The translations under genes and the position numbers were made by a program. From Flaccisagitta enflata (taxonomy: Eukaryota > Chaetognatha > Sagittoidea > Aphragmophora), in assembly GCA_965153355.1 (NCBI GenBank), contig OZ231127.1, positions 79,918,001 through 79,982,000 on the forward strand: a stretch of 64,000 bases of DNA, read 5' to 3'. Position 1 is the stretch's first letter; each line of letters starts with the position of its first letter. Below the pieces are notes generated by a model. It was not told the DNA's origin. It worked only from the letters and a program-made list of their open reading frames with translations, and searched no databases. Below are positions 33,237 to 53,732 of this stretch, one piece after another.

Positions 33237-34027
33237 TGTGAGATTCTCCACATTCCCCACCATCTCCAGGTCAAGAAGCGCTCGATCGGACGCATTCGAC
33301 TCCGCGGATTCCCGAAGAAGAGGAGGGGCTCTCTCGCCATCGAAAATCCAAGATGGCGTCTGCTCGACTGCAGAGTGGAGGAAATCGAGGAAGAAGGAGA
33401 GAGATCTTCGATCGACGGAGGAAGGGGAGGAACGCGCGCGCGCGCGCCGGAAGCGCTGACTTCCGGTTGAGGATTGATGAACTATATCTTCTCAACCGCT
33501 TAGAGGAGAAAAGACTTCGACCCCTCTATCGAATTCCCACGACGTGACGAGTCTATCTATCATTGTTTCATTGCTGCCAAATAATTTCAAATCTCGTGAT
33601 GTTTTGACTCATTTTTGTTATTTCCAGGTTAAGTAAAAGTAGCTTCCCTGACTTTCTTTCTGACATTCGATTACACGATCTCAGTTAAAGACTCGATTTT
33701 GATGCTTTTTCCCCGACTTCCCTGCCCTGCGCCTAGTTTGGAAACCGTTCGACAACATCCGTGTAAGTCCTTGACCTTTTATCATTTTTGGCGCCATACA
33801 AAAGTATTCTCCATTGATGTACAGAGCTTGTCCTAACCTTTTTCCTTTTTCTCTGTCCGTCAGGATTCCACGAATAGACTGATTTCGCGGACAACTTGAC
33901 CGCTCATCTCAACAATTCGTTCTAAGCGGGTGTGCGTTCCAAATCTTTAGCGCAGCTACGCAGTGGAGTCAGTTCTCGCGATTACGCATCAGGAGCTTGC
34001 TAAGAAACTAGACGCTAAACGATCTCA
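33237..34027 (+). repeat. 3' LTR
   Basis: 791 bp, nearly identical to the left LTR. Its antisense strand supplies the premature stop that now truncates the upstream half of the receptor gene (a few codons after the target duplication). Confidence 0.95.
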
Positions 34028-34032
34028 AAAGG
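34028..34032. repeat. Target site duplication AAAGG (right copy)
   Basis: Exact repeat of 21509-21513, directly following the CTCA terminus of the right LTR. Confidence 0.95.
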
Positions 34033-37000
34033 AGTAAGCAGCGCCTCGCCAGCTGTCATTCCTCTTTGCAGGGCGAGAATCATCGTGCTGAGTTCAACCT
34101 GGTCTAAAGAAGTGACATCTTTTAGATCTAGTCTATCTGATCTTACAATACCGGATAACAGATAGAAAATGAGATTTGCGCATGCATCAAGATCATTTTG
34201 ATGTGTGTCACTGCTTGATAAAGGGATCAGAGGCGTCTCCTCATCTGCGGATTCCGGTGGTGTTATGATTTGCGCCTGGGAAAAATCTCCCAGCTTGACA
34301 ATCCATCGTTTTTGAACTGTCTCAAATACTAAATGAATGTTTTCAACGGTTAGATTACAGTGGTATATGGGTTTCTGTCTCGAGTGCAAAAAATCTATGG
34401 CATTCAGTATTTGTCGGCTCGCGTCGGATACATCCCACCATGGGTCAATCTCAAAACCTTGAGACTGTTTGGCCTCGAGTGAAACAGCAACTGGCTCCAG
34501 AAAAAGATGCCCCACTCTCTTTGAAAACGGAATCCAGGTGGTGATGGTTTTGTGCAAATTGCGAATATTCACGTGCGTGTTGTCACGCAAAATGATCCTT
34601 TCTTGGGCGAAAGACTTTCTCTCTTCTTTTGTGTTGAGGATTCGACATGAATGTCCAAACTTTTTTTTTAGTTTATTCACGTAAACTAACTTGCCTAACT
34701 GGTAACAGAGTAGCGTCATTACGATCAATACGAACGCGAGTAAACTGTAAGGTAGAATCTTCGTTTCTATCAAACACGCAATAGAAGCATCTTGAAACAA
34801 AAGTTCCTCCTTGCAACTTAAACTTTGCGGTAACTTCCATATTATGCTGTTCAGTGTTTTGACTAAGCTACATTTCCTGCACAGGAACTTGTTGCCTTCC
34901 AGAAATATTTTTGTGTAACTTAAATATTCCAACTCCGGAGGGACCGTGGCTAGAAGATTGTTTCTTAGGTCTATCAATGAAATATTTTTGAGAAGTTTTA
35001 ATGATGGTCCATGGATTTTACGAATCTGATTCCCCAGCAGTCTTAGGAATGTGATATTCTCTATCTGGGGGGTAAATGACAAATTCACCAACAGGTTGTG
35101 AGAGAAATCCACATCGATTTTCTCATAAGGCAAGCAAGGAGGTAGTTTACGTTGCTGTCTCGAGATGCAAGAAACTTGAATTGACTTTGATTCAGCGCTT
35201 GATTTGCACTCACACGATTTTGGACAACATGGGATTATTTCGTGATTCAGTAAAAAATCTGTCAAAGGTCTATCGCGGTTTAAGCAGCTGCACCTCCACG
35301 GGTTTCCTATTAAATCGACAGATTTCAGCCTCTCAAGATATCCCAGAGTTTTTGTATCGATGACATTTACATTATTGTGTGATATGTCCAAAGTGCTCAA
35401 ATCATTCATCATTTCCACGAAATGAATTTCGCTTATCCTATTATTTCGGAGAAGTAGAGTCTTTGTGGTTGAACTACAAAATTCATACATGCTCACTGTT
35501 TCAATCTGGTTGAAACTGAAGTCAATGGTTTCACTCTCGGTAAGTCTTATGAAAACATTTTCAATCTTTGACAGTTTGTTCATACTCAGGTCCATGACAT
35601 TCAGATGAAGCGCTGGTAATTTTTCTATCGACAATATCTTGTTTCCCTTTAGGATAAGGTATCTCAAATTTGGATCCTCCAGAGTAGCTAAGGATTCGAA
35701 ATCGCCACTATGTATTTTCTCAATCAGATTATAACTAAGATCAAGATAAACCAAACCATTGAGACCTTCGAAGGAAACATCAGCTATGTTTCTGATCACA
35801 TTTTGGGAAAGGGTCAGATTTTTCAGGGTCTGACAATGCGCAAATGTCCCATATTCAATGTGACTGATACGGTTGTGATCCATGTGAAGTTCAACCAAAT
35901 TGGCCAAATCTTCAAAAGCTGTTTTGTTTAAATGATCGATGAAATTGTACTGCACTTGCAAGTTGCGCAAATCGCTTTGATCTTTCAGTACCGCCGGTTC
36001 TATGTTTTTGAGTTTATTACTTGACAGATCTAAGACTTTCAACCTATGATCAGAAAAAGCATCTTTACCTATAGAGGTAACATTACCTCCGGAAATAGTC
36101 AATAAGGCTAAGCCATGCATTTTTTCAAACATACTTCTTTTCAAAGCGGAAACTTTTGTGCAGTTCTTGATTTTAAACCATGATGCGTTTATCTCTAATG
36201 GTACATCAAGACTATCGAGGCACCCCATAATCCATAGTTCACGCGACGTATCCTTAGTGATCAGCGACTCAGTGGTTAAGGTTAAGTTGACTCTGTGACA
36301 GTTTCTTTTATCTCCCGTATAGTAATTCATATTACAACAACCTATTGCTATACTTTGCTGTTTTTTTGAAAAATTGAAAAAGCCAGTTAAAATGTTACCT
36401 AAGGGGTTCGCTGACAAGTCAATCCACTGTAGTTGCGGTAAATAGCTCAACAAGTCGCTTGGTAGAGACGAAATTAAATTGCTGTCTAAATGCAACTCTT
36501 TGATATTCTGATTTTTTAGAAATAATTTGAAATCCAGTTGTACCAATCGGTTATAACTTAGGGCTAATATAGTGAGATTAGGGAGGTCATTAAATGCGTT
36601 GGCGTGGATATTCCTTATTGCATTATAGGCTAGCCGCAGATCTTTCAATCCACTTAGATTTTTGAAGTGATTTCGCTTGATTTCAGCGATAGATAACAAC
36701 TCTAAATGGAGTACTTTCAAGCGGGTCATGCCGTTGAAAGCGTTTTCATCAATAGTCGTCAGCTGAGAGTTATTCAATATTTCAATGAGTTCAAATCCCC
36801 CTGATCCCTGGAACATATTTTGCCCTATCTTCTTTAAGGGATTGAGTTGAATTGAAAATAAACGCACAACGGGATAGTCCTTAAGGAATCCATCGTCAAT
36901 CTGAGTTACGCTCATGTTGTGCAAAAACGCAATTCCAAATTTTGCTGAGTGAGAAGCATTTTTGAGAAACGGGTATTGTGGATCTAGGGTAACTGCTTCT

Positions 37001-37353
37001 GCCATCATCCTTCGAGTGATTTTTGTACAATTAGCTGTCAAATTCCGCCAATGACATTGCCATACATCATAGCCCACCTGCTTGGTCATATAGCAATAGA
37101 GTCCACACCCAGCGAAGGGTTTTATATGTGCAAAACCCGAGGTCGTTGGTTGTGCGGCAACGGTGGGTCGCCAAACTCTGTTTTTCAACTCGTATGCATC
37201 GCAGCTTAATGGGCACTTGATACTCACTGAACAAAGGAAAATTACCAGTCCCAAATTCGATATCATGGACGGTATTCGGGCAAGCAGCAACATTTTGGGT
37301 CCCATCACGTTGTATTTAAGTAATGCTTTGAAGCAATGTTCCAAAAGGGTCAT
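34028..37353 (-). CDS. 5' half of interrupted receptor gene: Toll-type LRR ectodomain, membrane helix, pseudokinase
   Basis: About 1108 host codons from ATG 37353 (the open frame ends at 34015 inside the LTR). Residues 20-50 contain a probable signal peptide (ISNLGLVIFLCSVSI). A cysteine-rich cap follows (51-110), then leucine-rich repeats (about 142-690), an LRRCT/LRRNT pair (NPWRCSC...CCPKSCEC, about 684-740) as in multi-cysteine-cluster Toll receptors, a few more LRRs, a second cysteine cap (820-862) and a transmembrane helix (about 866-887). Instead of TIR, the cytoplasmic side (905-1107) resembles the IRE1/RNase L kinase C-lobe, with HRD changed to HCN and DFG to DFS and no glycine loop or lysine recognised: a pseudokinase. 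The frame continues in the KEN part at 20470-21513. A CAG acceptor sits four bases upstream of the ATG, so a 5' UTR exon is likely. Location: surface or endosomal membrane (inferred). Confidence 0.88.
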
Positions 37354-37373
37354 CAGTCTGAAAAAAAAATGAC

Positions 37374-38740
37374 GGGGTGCATATCACTAATTGATACCAT
37401 TGGGTTGGCAGCGGCGACGAAAAATGCCACAAAAAGTCACTGTCAAGCTCAAGGGCTTTACTGGCAAAGAGAAAAATTCAAACAAATATGTATCATGAAT
37501 AGGGATATAGAAGCGGCCAATTTTCATGTCGATTCCACTTCCGCTTCCCTTTAGAAGTTCACATACACTTTTTTTTATTAGAGACATCATACTTTAAACC
37601 CAGCTTGGGTTACAAATATTTCAAGTAAACCTAAATATTTTATTTTATTTTAAGAAATTCTAACAACTTTTCTGAAAAATCGGAATGATTGTCATTCATT
37701 GTGATAAGATAATTAAAAAAACTGCCTGGAATGTTGCCAAAACAGAGTCTCAGCTTAACTATCTTCTTAACGGGTGGTCTTTAAAAAAGTAGCTTTTAAT
37801 TTTTTTGATAACACTTTTAAAATTTCTCTCAAGTAAAAATTTTTTTTTTAGCTAACCAGATATAATTGTCGCCAACATGTTCCATTATGAACATTTTTTA
37901 TAAGGATCAATATCTTTTATTCTATCTTTAAAAAACTGAATTGAATTAAGGACAACTTAAAGAATTTTACTTAAATTTGACAAAAAATCAGTGATTTTAA
38001 AAAGATTTACTTTCGGATGAAGAAAGTTGAATAAAAGTGGGTCTTAGGAAAGTATAGAAACCAAGACTTCTTAAATAAAAAACCTAATGCAGACCAAAAA
38101 TACTAATGATAATCAATTATTACTTTTGGTTATAAACAGGCAATAACGCTCAGAAAAAGTTATTTTGGTTTATCATACATAATTTGAATTTGTTTATTTT
38201 ACTCATATATACAAATTCAGAGATTCACTATTTCAAATATTCACATAATAAGCAATAAAATACAGTTTTTATTTTATTACGATACAGAGCTACCTTTTTT
38301 ATGTCCACCCGGTATTTTGTTCTTAAAATTTCAACAAATCTCAGGCTCACGTCTCGTATAAAGAAGTCTCTTATGAAATGAAAAAAGTGTATCAGAGGCT
38401 ATCTCACCAACCATGCAATTGCAACCGCTTCCACATCCCTAGCTAATAATGATCAGTGATTCTTAATGAGTTTAACCTTTAACTTACCCATAAAATTTGT
38501 CACTTGTTGGCGATCAGGGATTCTTGACCTAATATTTTCTACGATGCTTTTGTTTTGAGAGACCAATTTTTGATTGCGGCCGTGCCGGACTGCCGGTTGT
38601 GTTGACAGAAATGTGCGGGTGGAACAAACATTTGAATCACTGCCGTGAATGTTTGGTTGTTTGTTCTCTGAATGCCTGACCCAATGTTAATGATAATGAT
38701 TATGATAATGCCGCCCAAATTAGATCCTTAAAACACAATA
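37374..38740. other. AT-rich intergenic stretch upstream of the Toll-KEN receptor
   Basis: It should contain the promoter and a 5' untranslated exon of the minus-strand receptor, but I cannot place a TATA box or donor with confidence. No other gene is visible. Confidence 0.4.
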
Positions 38741-38744
38741 CACA

Positions 38745-38812
38745 ATATGACCCGCTCTGCCCCTCGGTCGGTCGGTCGGTTGGTAGTAACGCTTAGCATT
38801 TCTTTGTTTATA
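38745..38812 (+). repeat. Fragment of hairpin-headed dispersed repeat
   Basis: TGACCCGCTCTGCCCCTCGG, then GGTCGGTCGGTTGG, then AACGCTTAGCA. Same order as at 1357-1440. Confidence 0.45.
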
Positions 38813-38889
38813 TCATTTTATGTCATTTTTACTCATTTCAAGTCATAATAAGTCAATTTGTCAAATTTTCTAAGATTTAGTCCTTCCTA

Positions 38890-39355
38890 GTGGGTTTTTA
38901 AGGCTTGAATTGAAACTGGTAGGTTTCAATGCTTGAATTGAAACTGGTGGGTTTCAAGGCTTTAATTAAAGCTGGTGGGTTTCAAGGTTTGAATTAAAAC
39001 TGGTGGGATTCAAGGTTTGAGATGAAACTAGTGAGTTTTAAGACTTGAATTGAGACTGGTGGGTGTCAAGATTGAATTGAAACTGAAAGGCATGAATTGA
39101 AGATTGTGGGCTTGAATTGAAACTGGTGGGCTTGAATTGAAACTGGCGGGCTTATATTAAAAATGGTGGGCTTTCATTGAAAGCGGCCGGCTTGAATTGA
39201 GACTGGTGGGCTTGAATTGAAACTGGTGGGAATGAATTGAAACTGGTGGGCATGAATTTTAACTTTTGGGCTTGAATTGAAACTTGTGGGCTTTATTTGA
39301 AACTGGTGGTCTTGAATTGAAACTGGTGGGTTTCAAGGCTTGAACTGAAACTGAT
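38890..39355 (+). repeat. Minisatellite (CTTGAATTGAAACTGGTGGG)
   Basis: About twenty copies of a 20-30 bp unit in one orientation, with inserted TTTCAAGG in the outer copies. Non-coding. Confidence 0.85.
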
Positions 39356-39572
39356 GAATTCGGGTCAATAGAAATATTTACGTCCAGCACGCAATTTAAA
39401 GGTGTTGGCCATGTTCATTCATGGCCCGATAATGGAGTCTGTCAGTCTGATAACAGAGCCTGTTTACCAAACTGTCTCGATAGGCTTTTGATTTATCATT
39501 TACAAATAAGACATATGTTTTAATCCCTCTGAATAGACCAAACTGTCTCGGTTGCCTTTTGATTTATCATGT

Positions 39573-40030
39573 TTTTTTGGGCAGCGGCTCCGAAGGGGAC
39601 AAAGTCATGTTGCACACCAGGGGAATCTGTCCGTCTGTCCGTTCGTCCGTCCTTACGTACGTACATACGTCCGTCCCCCTCCCTCCCCGCCTCATCTTCA
39701 GGGCTTCTTCTCCTTTGGGGCCTATCATGACCCAAATTCTGCGAAATAGCCCAAATCTAAGCAATATGGTCCAAATCTAAGCAAAACGGCCCAAATCCTA
39801 GCATAATGGCCCAAATTCAAGCAAAATGACCAAAATCTAGCCAGAAAACCCCAATTCTGTTCTGAGGTCCATCATTTTGGCCCCTTAGACCTAAATTGTA
39901 GCCTTCAATACGTAGATTCTGACCATATTTGGGCTCGACTTTTGGCCATTATGCTTAAATTTGGGCCATTTTGCTTATATTTGGGCCATGTTGCTTGAAT
40001 TTGGGCTATATCGCAGAATTTGGGTCAGGA
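39573..40030. mobile_element. Foldback element with inverted GGCCCAAAT minisatellite arms
   Basis: The left end TTTTTTTGGGCAGCGGCTCCGAAGG...CACACCAGGGG belongs to the same family as 1643, 7106 and 9267. The core repeats GGCCCAAATCTAAGCAA in one orientation (39720-39840), then GCTTGAATTTGGGCCAT in the opposite one (39930-40030). The right-hand family terminus is not clear. Confidence 0.55.
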
Positions 40031-40301
40031 TAGTAAGAATCGCGTCGATATTTAAACTCTAGTATGTAAATGTTTTGATTTAAGCATGCAAATACAAGAA
40101 AGCTTAACAGTGAGCATAGCTGGTTGTCTTGTTGAACGATTTTAAACGTCAATATTTTGAAGACAAAACCTTGGTGAAAAATGAAAAACGCTTACTTATT
40201 TCCTCACGGCGACAGCCGCCATTACTGGTATAAAAGTATATATCCCTATTTCCCCACAGCTAATTAGCTCTGGCCTAGTTTTTTCAGAGAGTGAATTTTT
40301 T

Positions 40302-40440
40302 GGTGCGCCAACGCACCTCTATATTCGGTCGCGTTCGTCCGTTGGTTGGTTGCCTCTTTGGTTGGTTGGTTAGGGGTCTGTCTGTCTGTCCCCCAAATGT
40401 TTGACGATCCACCCGCCGCACCTATTGGCCTATTCGACCT
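40302..40440 (+). repeat. Hairpin-headed dispersed repeat with GGTGCG stem
   Basis: Stem GGTGCG/CGCACC (40302-40307 with 40312-40317), then TCTATATT, GTTGGTTGG repeats, and a 3' part CCGCACCTATTGGCCTATTC, in which CGCACC repeats the second stem arm. Confidence 0.65.
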
Positions 40441-40804
40441 TGATGACGATCAGTTAGTCACTCCGATAATGTAAAAAAAACATTGTATTTAAAATCATTT
40501 TATTCTGAGGCATTGATATGAAATTCAAATAGAACAGTCAATTAAACGGCATATAACAAACAAGATAACAACAATGTTGTAAAATTGGAACACAGAAACA
40601 GAAAAAATGGCTACATGATATAAACTGATTACGATTGTTTGTTTTTTTTTTTAAGAAAGAGAGGAGAAAAGAGAGAGAGAGAGAGAGTTCAGATAGCTAG
40701 TCCAGTCAGATTTAATGGTTATAAATCGGATCGGTGCGGTGATGCTTGTAATAACATACCACATAAGGGTAGTTAATCTTTTATCTTTTTTTTCCAGAAC
40801 GTCA

Positions 40805-40945
40805 AATGATTGAACAGGGCCGGATACACGGCCGATACCAGTCGCGGACGGCAGAGCAGGGGCGGAAATGCGAGTTTGACACTTTTTCGACTCGATCATC
40901 ACGGACCAACGGACCAACGGACAAAGCCTCTTATAGAGTGGCAGT
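40805..40945 (-). repeat. Hairpin-headed dispersed repeat, diverged copy
   Basis: On the minus strand: TCTATAAGAGGC, GTTGGTCCGTTGGTCC, and GTATCCGGCCCTGTT at the end. The stem is poorly preserved. Confidence 0.4.
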
Positions 40946-40999
40946 GGCTAGTCCACGACTGGAAATTACCGAATAGTATTATAAAGTTACTGACAAAAC

Positions 41000-42270
41000 T
41001 GAGCAAAAAATGCTCTTAGTAGATCTGCTTTTCGAGGAATTGTCACGTTTCCAGAGCACATCATTGGAAGTTAAAAGAGTGACAGATCAAACTTTGCGAT
41101 GTAAAATGTAAATCAAACCCGCAATTTCTACGTTAATGGGAAGTCAGGCAAAGTAGGCCGAAAGGTAGTCATAATGTTTTCTTCGTTGGGCCCATATGTC
41201 CACACAGTTTTTTTCTCAACAATGTTGTAATCATGTTTAGACATCTTATTTTAATATCGCAGTGATCTACCAAGAACGTTTTGTGCTCAGTTCACGTTGC
41301 AGTCAATCTCATTCTATCATATCTGGAAAAAAGGAACATGGTTCATTTATAAATATGATCGACTGATAGTCAACAGTGAATAATGAAAAGGGTTCGTTTT
41401 TTCTAATGGAGGCATTTACTCGTGGTTTTTTGGACGCTATTTTCAATAGATTTTATTGTTAAGTAAAGTATCATGGAGTGGATGGCATTTCATTGGCATT
41501 GAAATAATGCAATTTAGAAGAAATTTATTTAAAAAATACCAGAAAAAAAAATAATAGACTACGGAATTTTGATCTAACTAACAACCGTCTCCTGTGTTAC
41601 TGACCTCAGGACCAACAATCAAAATTTCTTTTTCAAAATGTCCCGTTTAATTAATTATAGGACAAAACATTCTTATAATAAAATCTGCACAATTTTTTTC
41701 TTTGCACTTCCTGAAGAATATCTATCAAGAATCTTCATAAAATTCCAACAGGATTATCGATTTTCTTCGTCATGAATAGATACGACTTAGAATATTTGGC
41801 ATCTTGCTGATCGGAAAAATTTCAGTATGGGATGCCTTCTAGTTTATTCTTTTTTTTTTTCTTTTTTTTTGGCCGATTTTTCCGGGTTCAAAGATGAATT
41901 ACATTCGCGACCAACCACTTTTACCCATTATGGTAAATACAAGTGTAAGAACCGCATTTTACATGCCCCCCCCCCCATGCATATGCACTATCTTTCTCGA
42001 GAAAAATCGCTGACGAGCGAGATAACACTATGGCCAAAATTATGAGCCACTTTATGTCAATGACCACGCGACAGACTTTAAATACAGTCAGATATTTTAC
42101 TCAAACGGGTGTGATACTTCTTGTATGGGATACGAGTTGTATCATAGAAAGAAACAAGAGTATTTTGCCTCGCGCTTGTAATTAAATATAATTCTAAAAG
42201 TTCATTTTGTTTTGTCTTTGCATTAAATCTGTATTTGTGTGAATGTAAATAAGAACAGTTTTTTTTTTCT
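41000..42270. other. AT-rich stretch, no gene seen
   Basis: T-runs and short open frames only. It would include the 3' untranslated region of PAN3 towards its right end, but no canonical minus-strand AATAAA was found near 42.3-42.46 kb. Confidence 0.4.
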
Positions 42271-42464
42271 CGCGTTCCGACGCTGGATCCAGCGTTGGTA
42301 GTCAGTATCTGTGTTGCTTCAGCTATGGACCTAAACACTGGATCCAGCTTCTTCATCCTCATCAGTAGTCAGTATCTGTGTTGCTTCAGCCATGGACCCA
42401 AACACTGGATCCAGCTTCTTCATCCTCATCAGTAGTCAGTATCTGTGTTGCTTCAGCCATGGAC

Positions 42465-52437
<9,973 letters not shown>

Positions 52438-52869
52438 TTATTGACCACCACGAATCGGACGTCCAATAGAACTCATTCCATGCCGAGACACCAATATCAA
52501 TGTCAATTGTCCAGGATTCCGAAATGTTGAATCTTTTAACTGTTTTTCTTATCTTTTTTTTTATTGATTATCATTCATTAAAAGCGTCAACGAGTTTTAT
52601 TTCATTGGTACTTTTGTTTTTCAATTGTTTTGGTATGGTTTCGTTTTGTAGTTTCTTTTCGTTTTTACTCATTTAAATGTTTGTTAATTGCGTTTGACGT
52701 AGATACGTTTTGTTCAGTTAATTGTTTTTCAACTTGTTTGACTCCCTCACAAAACTGTAATGATAATAGTTGGTATCAAGATGATGCTGAACATCGAGCT
52801 TACAACTAACGGCTGTGTACTGCTTATAAATCCTGTTGTATTGACAAATCACCACGTAACAGTGTGTGT

Positions 52870-52947
<78 letters not shown>

Positions 52948-53360
52948 GCTTGCGTGCTTGTGCTTGCGTGCGTGTGCGTGCTTGCGTGCGTGTGTGCGTG
53001 TGTGTATGTTGCTGTGTGCCTGTGACCCTGAATCCAAACCACAGGATCAAACTGACATTTCCTACCTCACCAAACAGCCATAGCCCACAAGACTCAACAT
53101 CCGTAAATTAAGACCATCAACATCAACGAGGGTTAGTGCCTGGTTTTTTAGTATATCCTTGAGTATTTAAAGTGTTGTAGATTATCAGATAATTTATGAT
53201 TGTATATTTATCATGGGTTTTACTATAAAACTAAAAAATGAAAGCTATACATTCAATACATAACTTTTTCTTTACTCACTCCCTGGCCCTGATTACCATG
53301 AAATCTAGGCATTTTCAATCAGAGATGGATCAATTCTGTCATATACATAGTCTGTTTTTT
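52438..53360. other. Non-coding stretch with (GT)n array
   Basis: Holds a GT run at about 52862-52941 and a GCGTGCTT-rich extension. It should contain the missing PAN3 5' exon(s); I could not find a CCCH zinc-finger frame on the minus strand. Confidence 0.45.
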
Positions 53361-53372
53361 TTTGGTTAAATA

Positions 53373-53732
53373 ATGACCTTTTACATAACTCACAAGAAAG
53401 TGAATGAAGGCTTGCTGTCTATGAAAGGAGCCGATTTGACCATCAATAAATATATTGGTCGCGTACATAACGACGTGACTACGGAAAATGTGCGGGAATT
53501 TCTTGCCAGTCATAAAGTCGACGTCGTTGAATTGGAACAATTGGAGACGAAACACAACCGTTTTAAATCCTTTCGTCTTCGCGTCAAACGTGACGATCTT
53601 GAAATAATCGAAGAACAAGACTTTTGGCCAAAGGGGGTTCTTTGTGGCTCCTACTTCCGACCAAAAGGAAATGACGAACGACCTTTAGCCAACGGTGGAA
53701 CTACCGCTTCCGGATCCGCTATCAATGGATAA
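53373..53732 (+). pseudogene. LINE ORF1, C-terminal remnant
   Basis: The 119-residue frame resembles the RRM-like C-terminal part of LINE ORF1 proteins (INKYIGRVHNDVTTENVREFL ... EEQDFWPKGVLCGSYFRPK). Upstream is stopped by TAA, so the element is 5'-truncated. Its stop overlaps the ORF2 start as ATGGATAA at 53727-53734. Confidence 0.7.

Larger units (their letters stand above)
21514..34027 (+). mobile_element. Full-length BEL/Pao LTR retrotransposon, 12.5 kb
   Basis: Two LTRs (788 and 791 bp) begin TGTGAGATTC and end AACGATCTCA, flanked by the AAAGG duplication. The inside order is Gag with zinc knuckles, protease motif, RT, RNase H and integrase, the BEL/Pao (Belpaoviridae-type) order. A possible primer-binding site (TGGAATCAAAAACC) starts at 22306, four bases after the LTR, and the polypurine tract AAATGGGGGGAC directly precedes the right LTR. 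The LTRs differ by two substitutions and two short indels, so insertion is recent. It sits antisense within the Toll-KEN receptor gene. At 12.5 kb it is long for the group, mostly because of an extra 781-codon frame and 1.4 kb of non-coding DNA. Frameshifts in gag and protease suggest that this copy is non-autonomous or that the assembly has small errors. Confidence 0.95.

Noticed and set aside
38890-39355. CRISPR-like spaced repeats
   Set aside because: Units are diverged, spacing is irregular with no unique spacers, and the genome is eukaryotic; it is a minisatellite.
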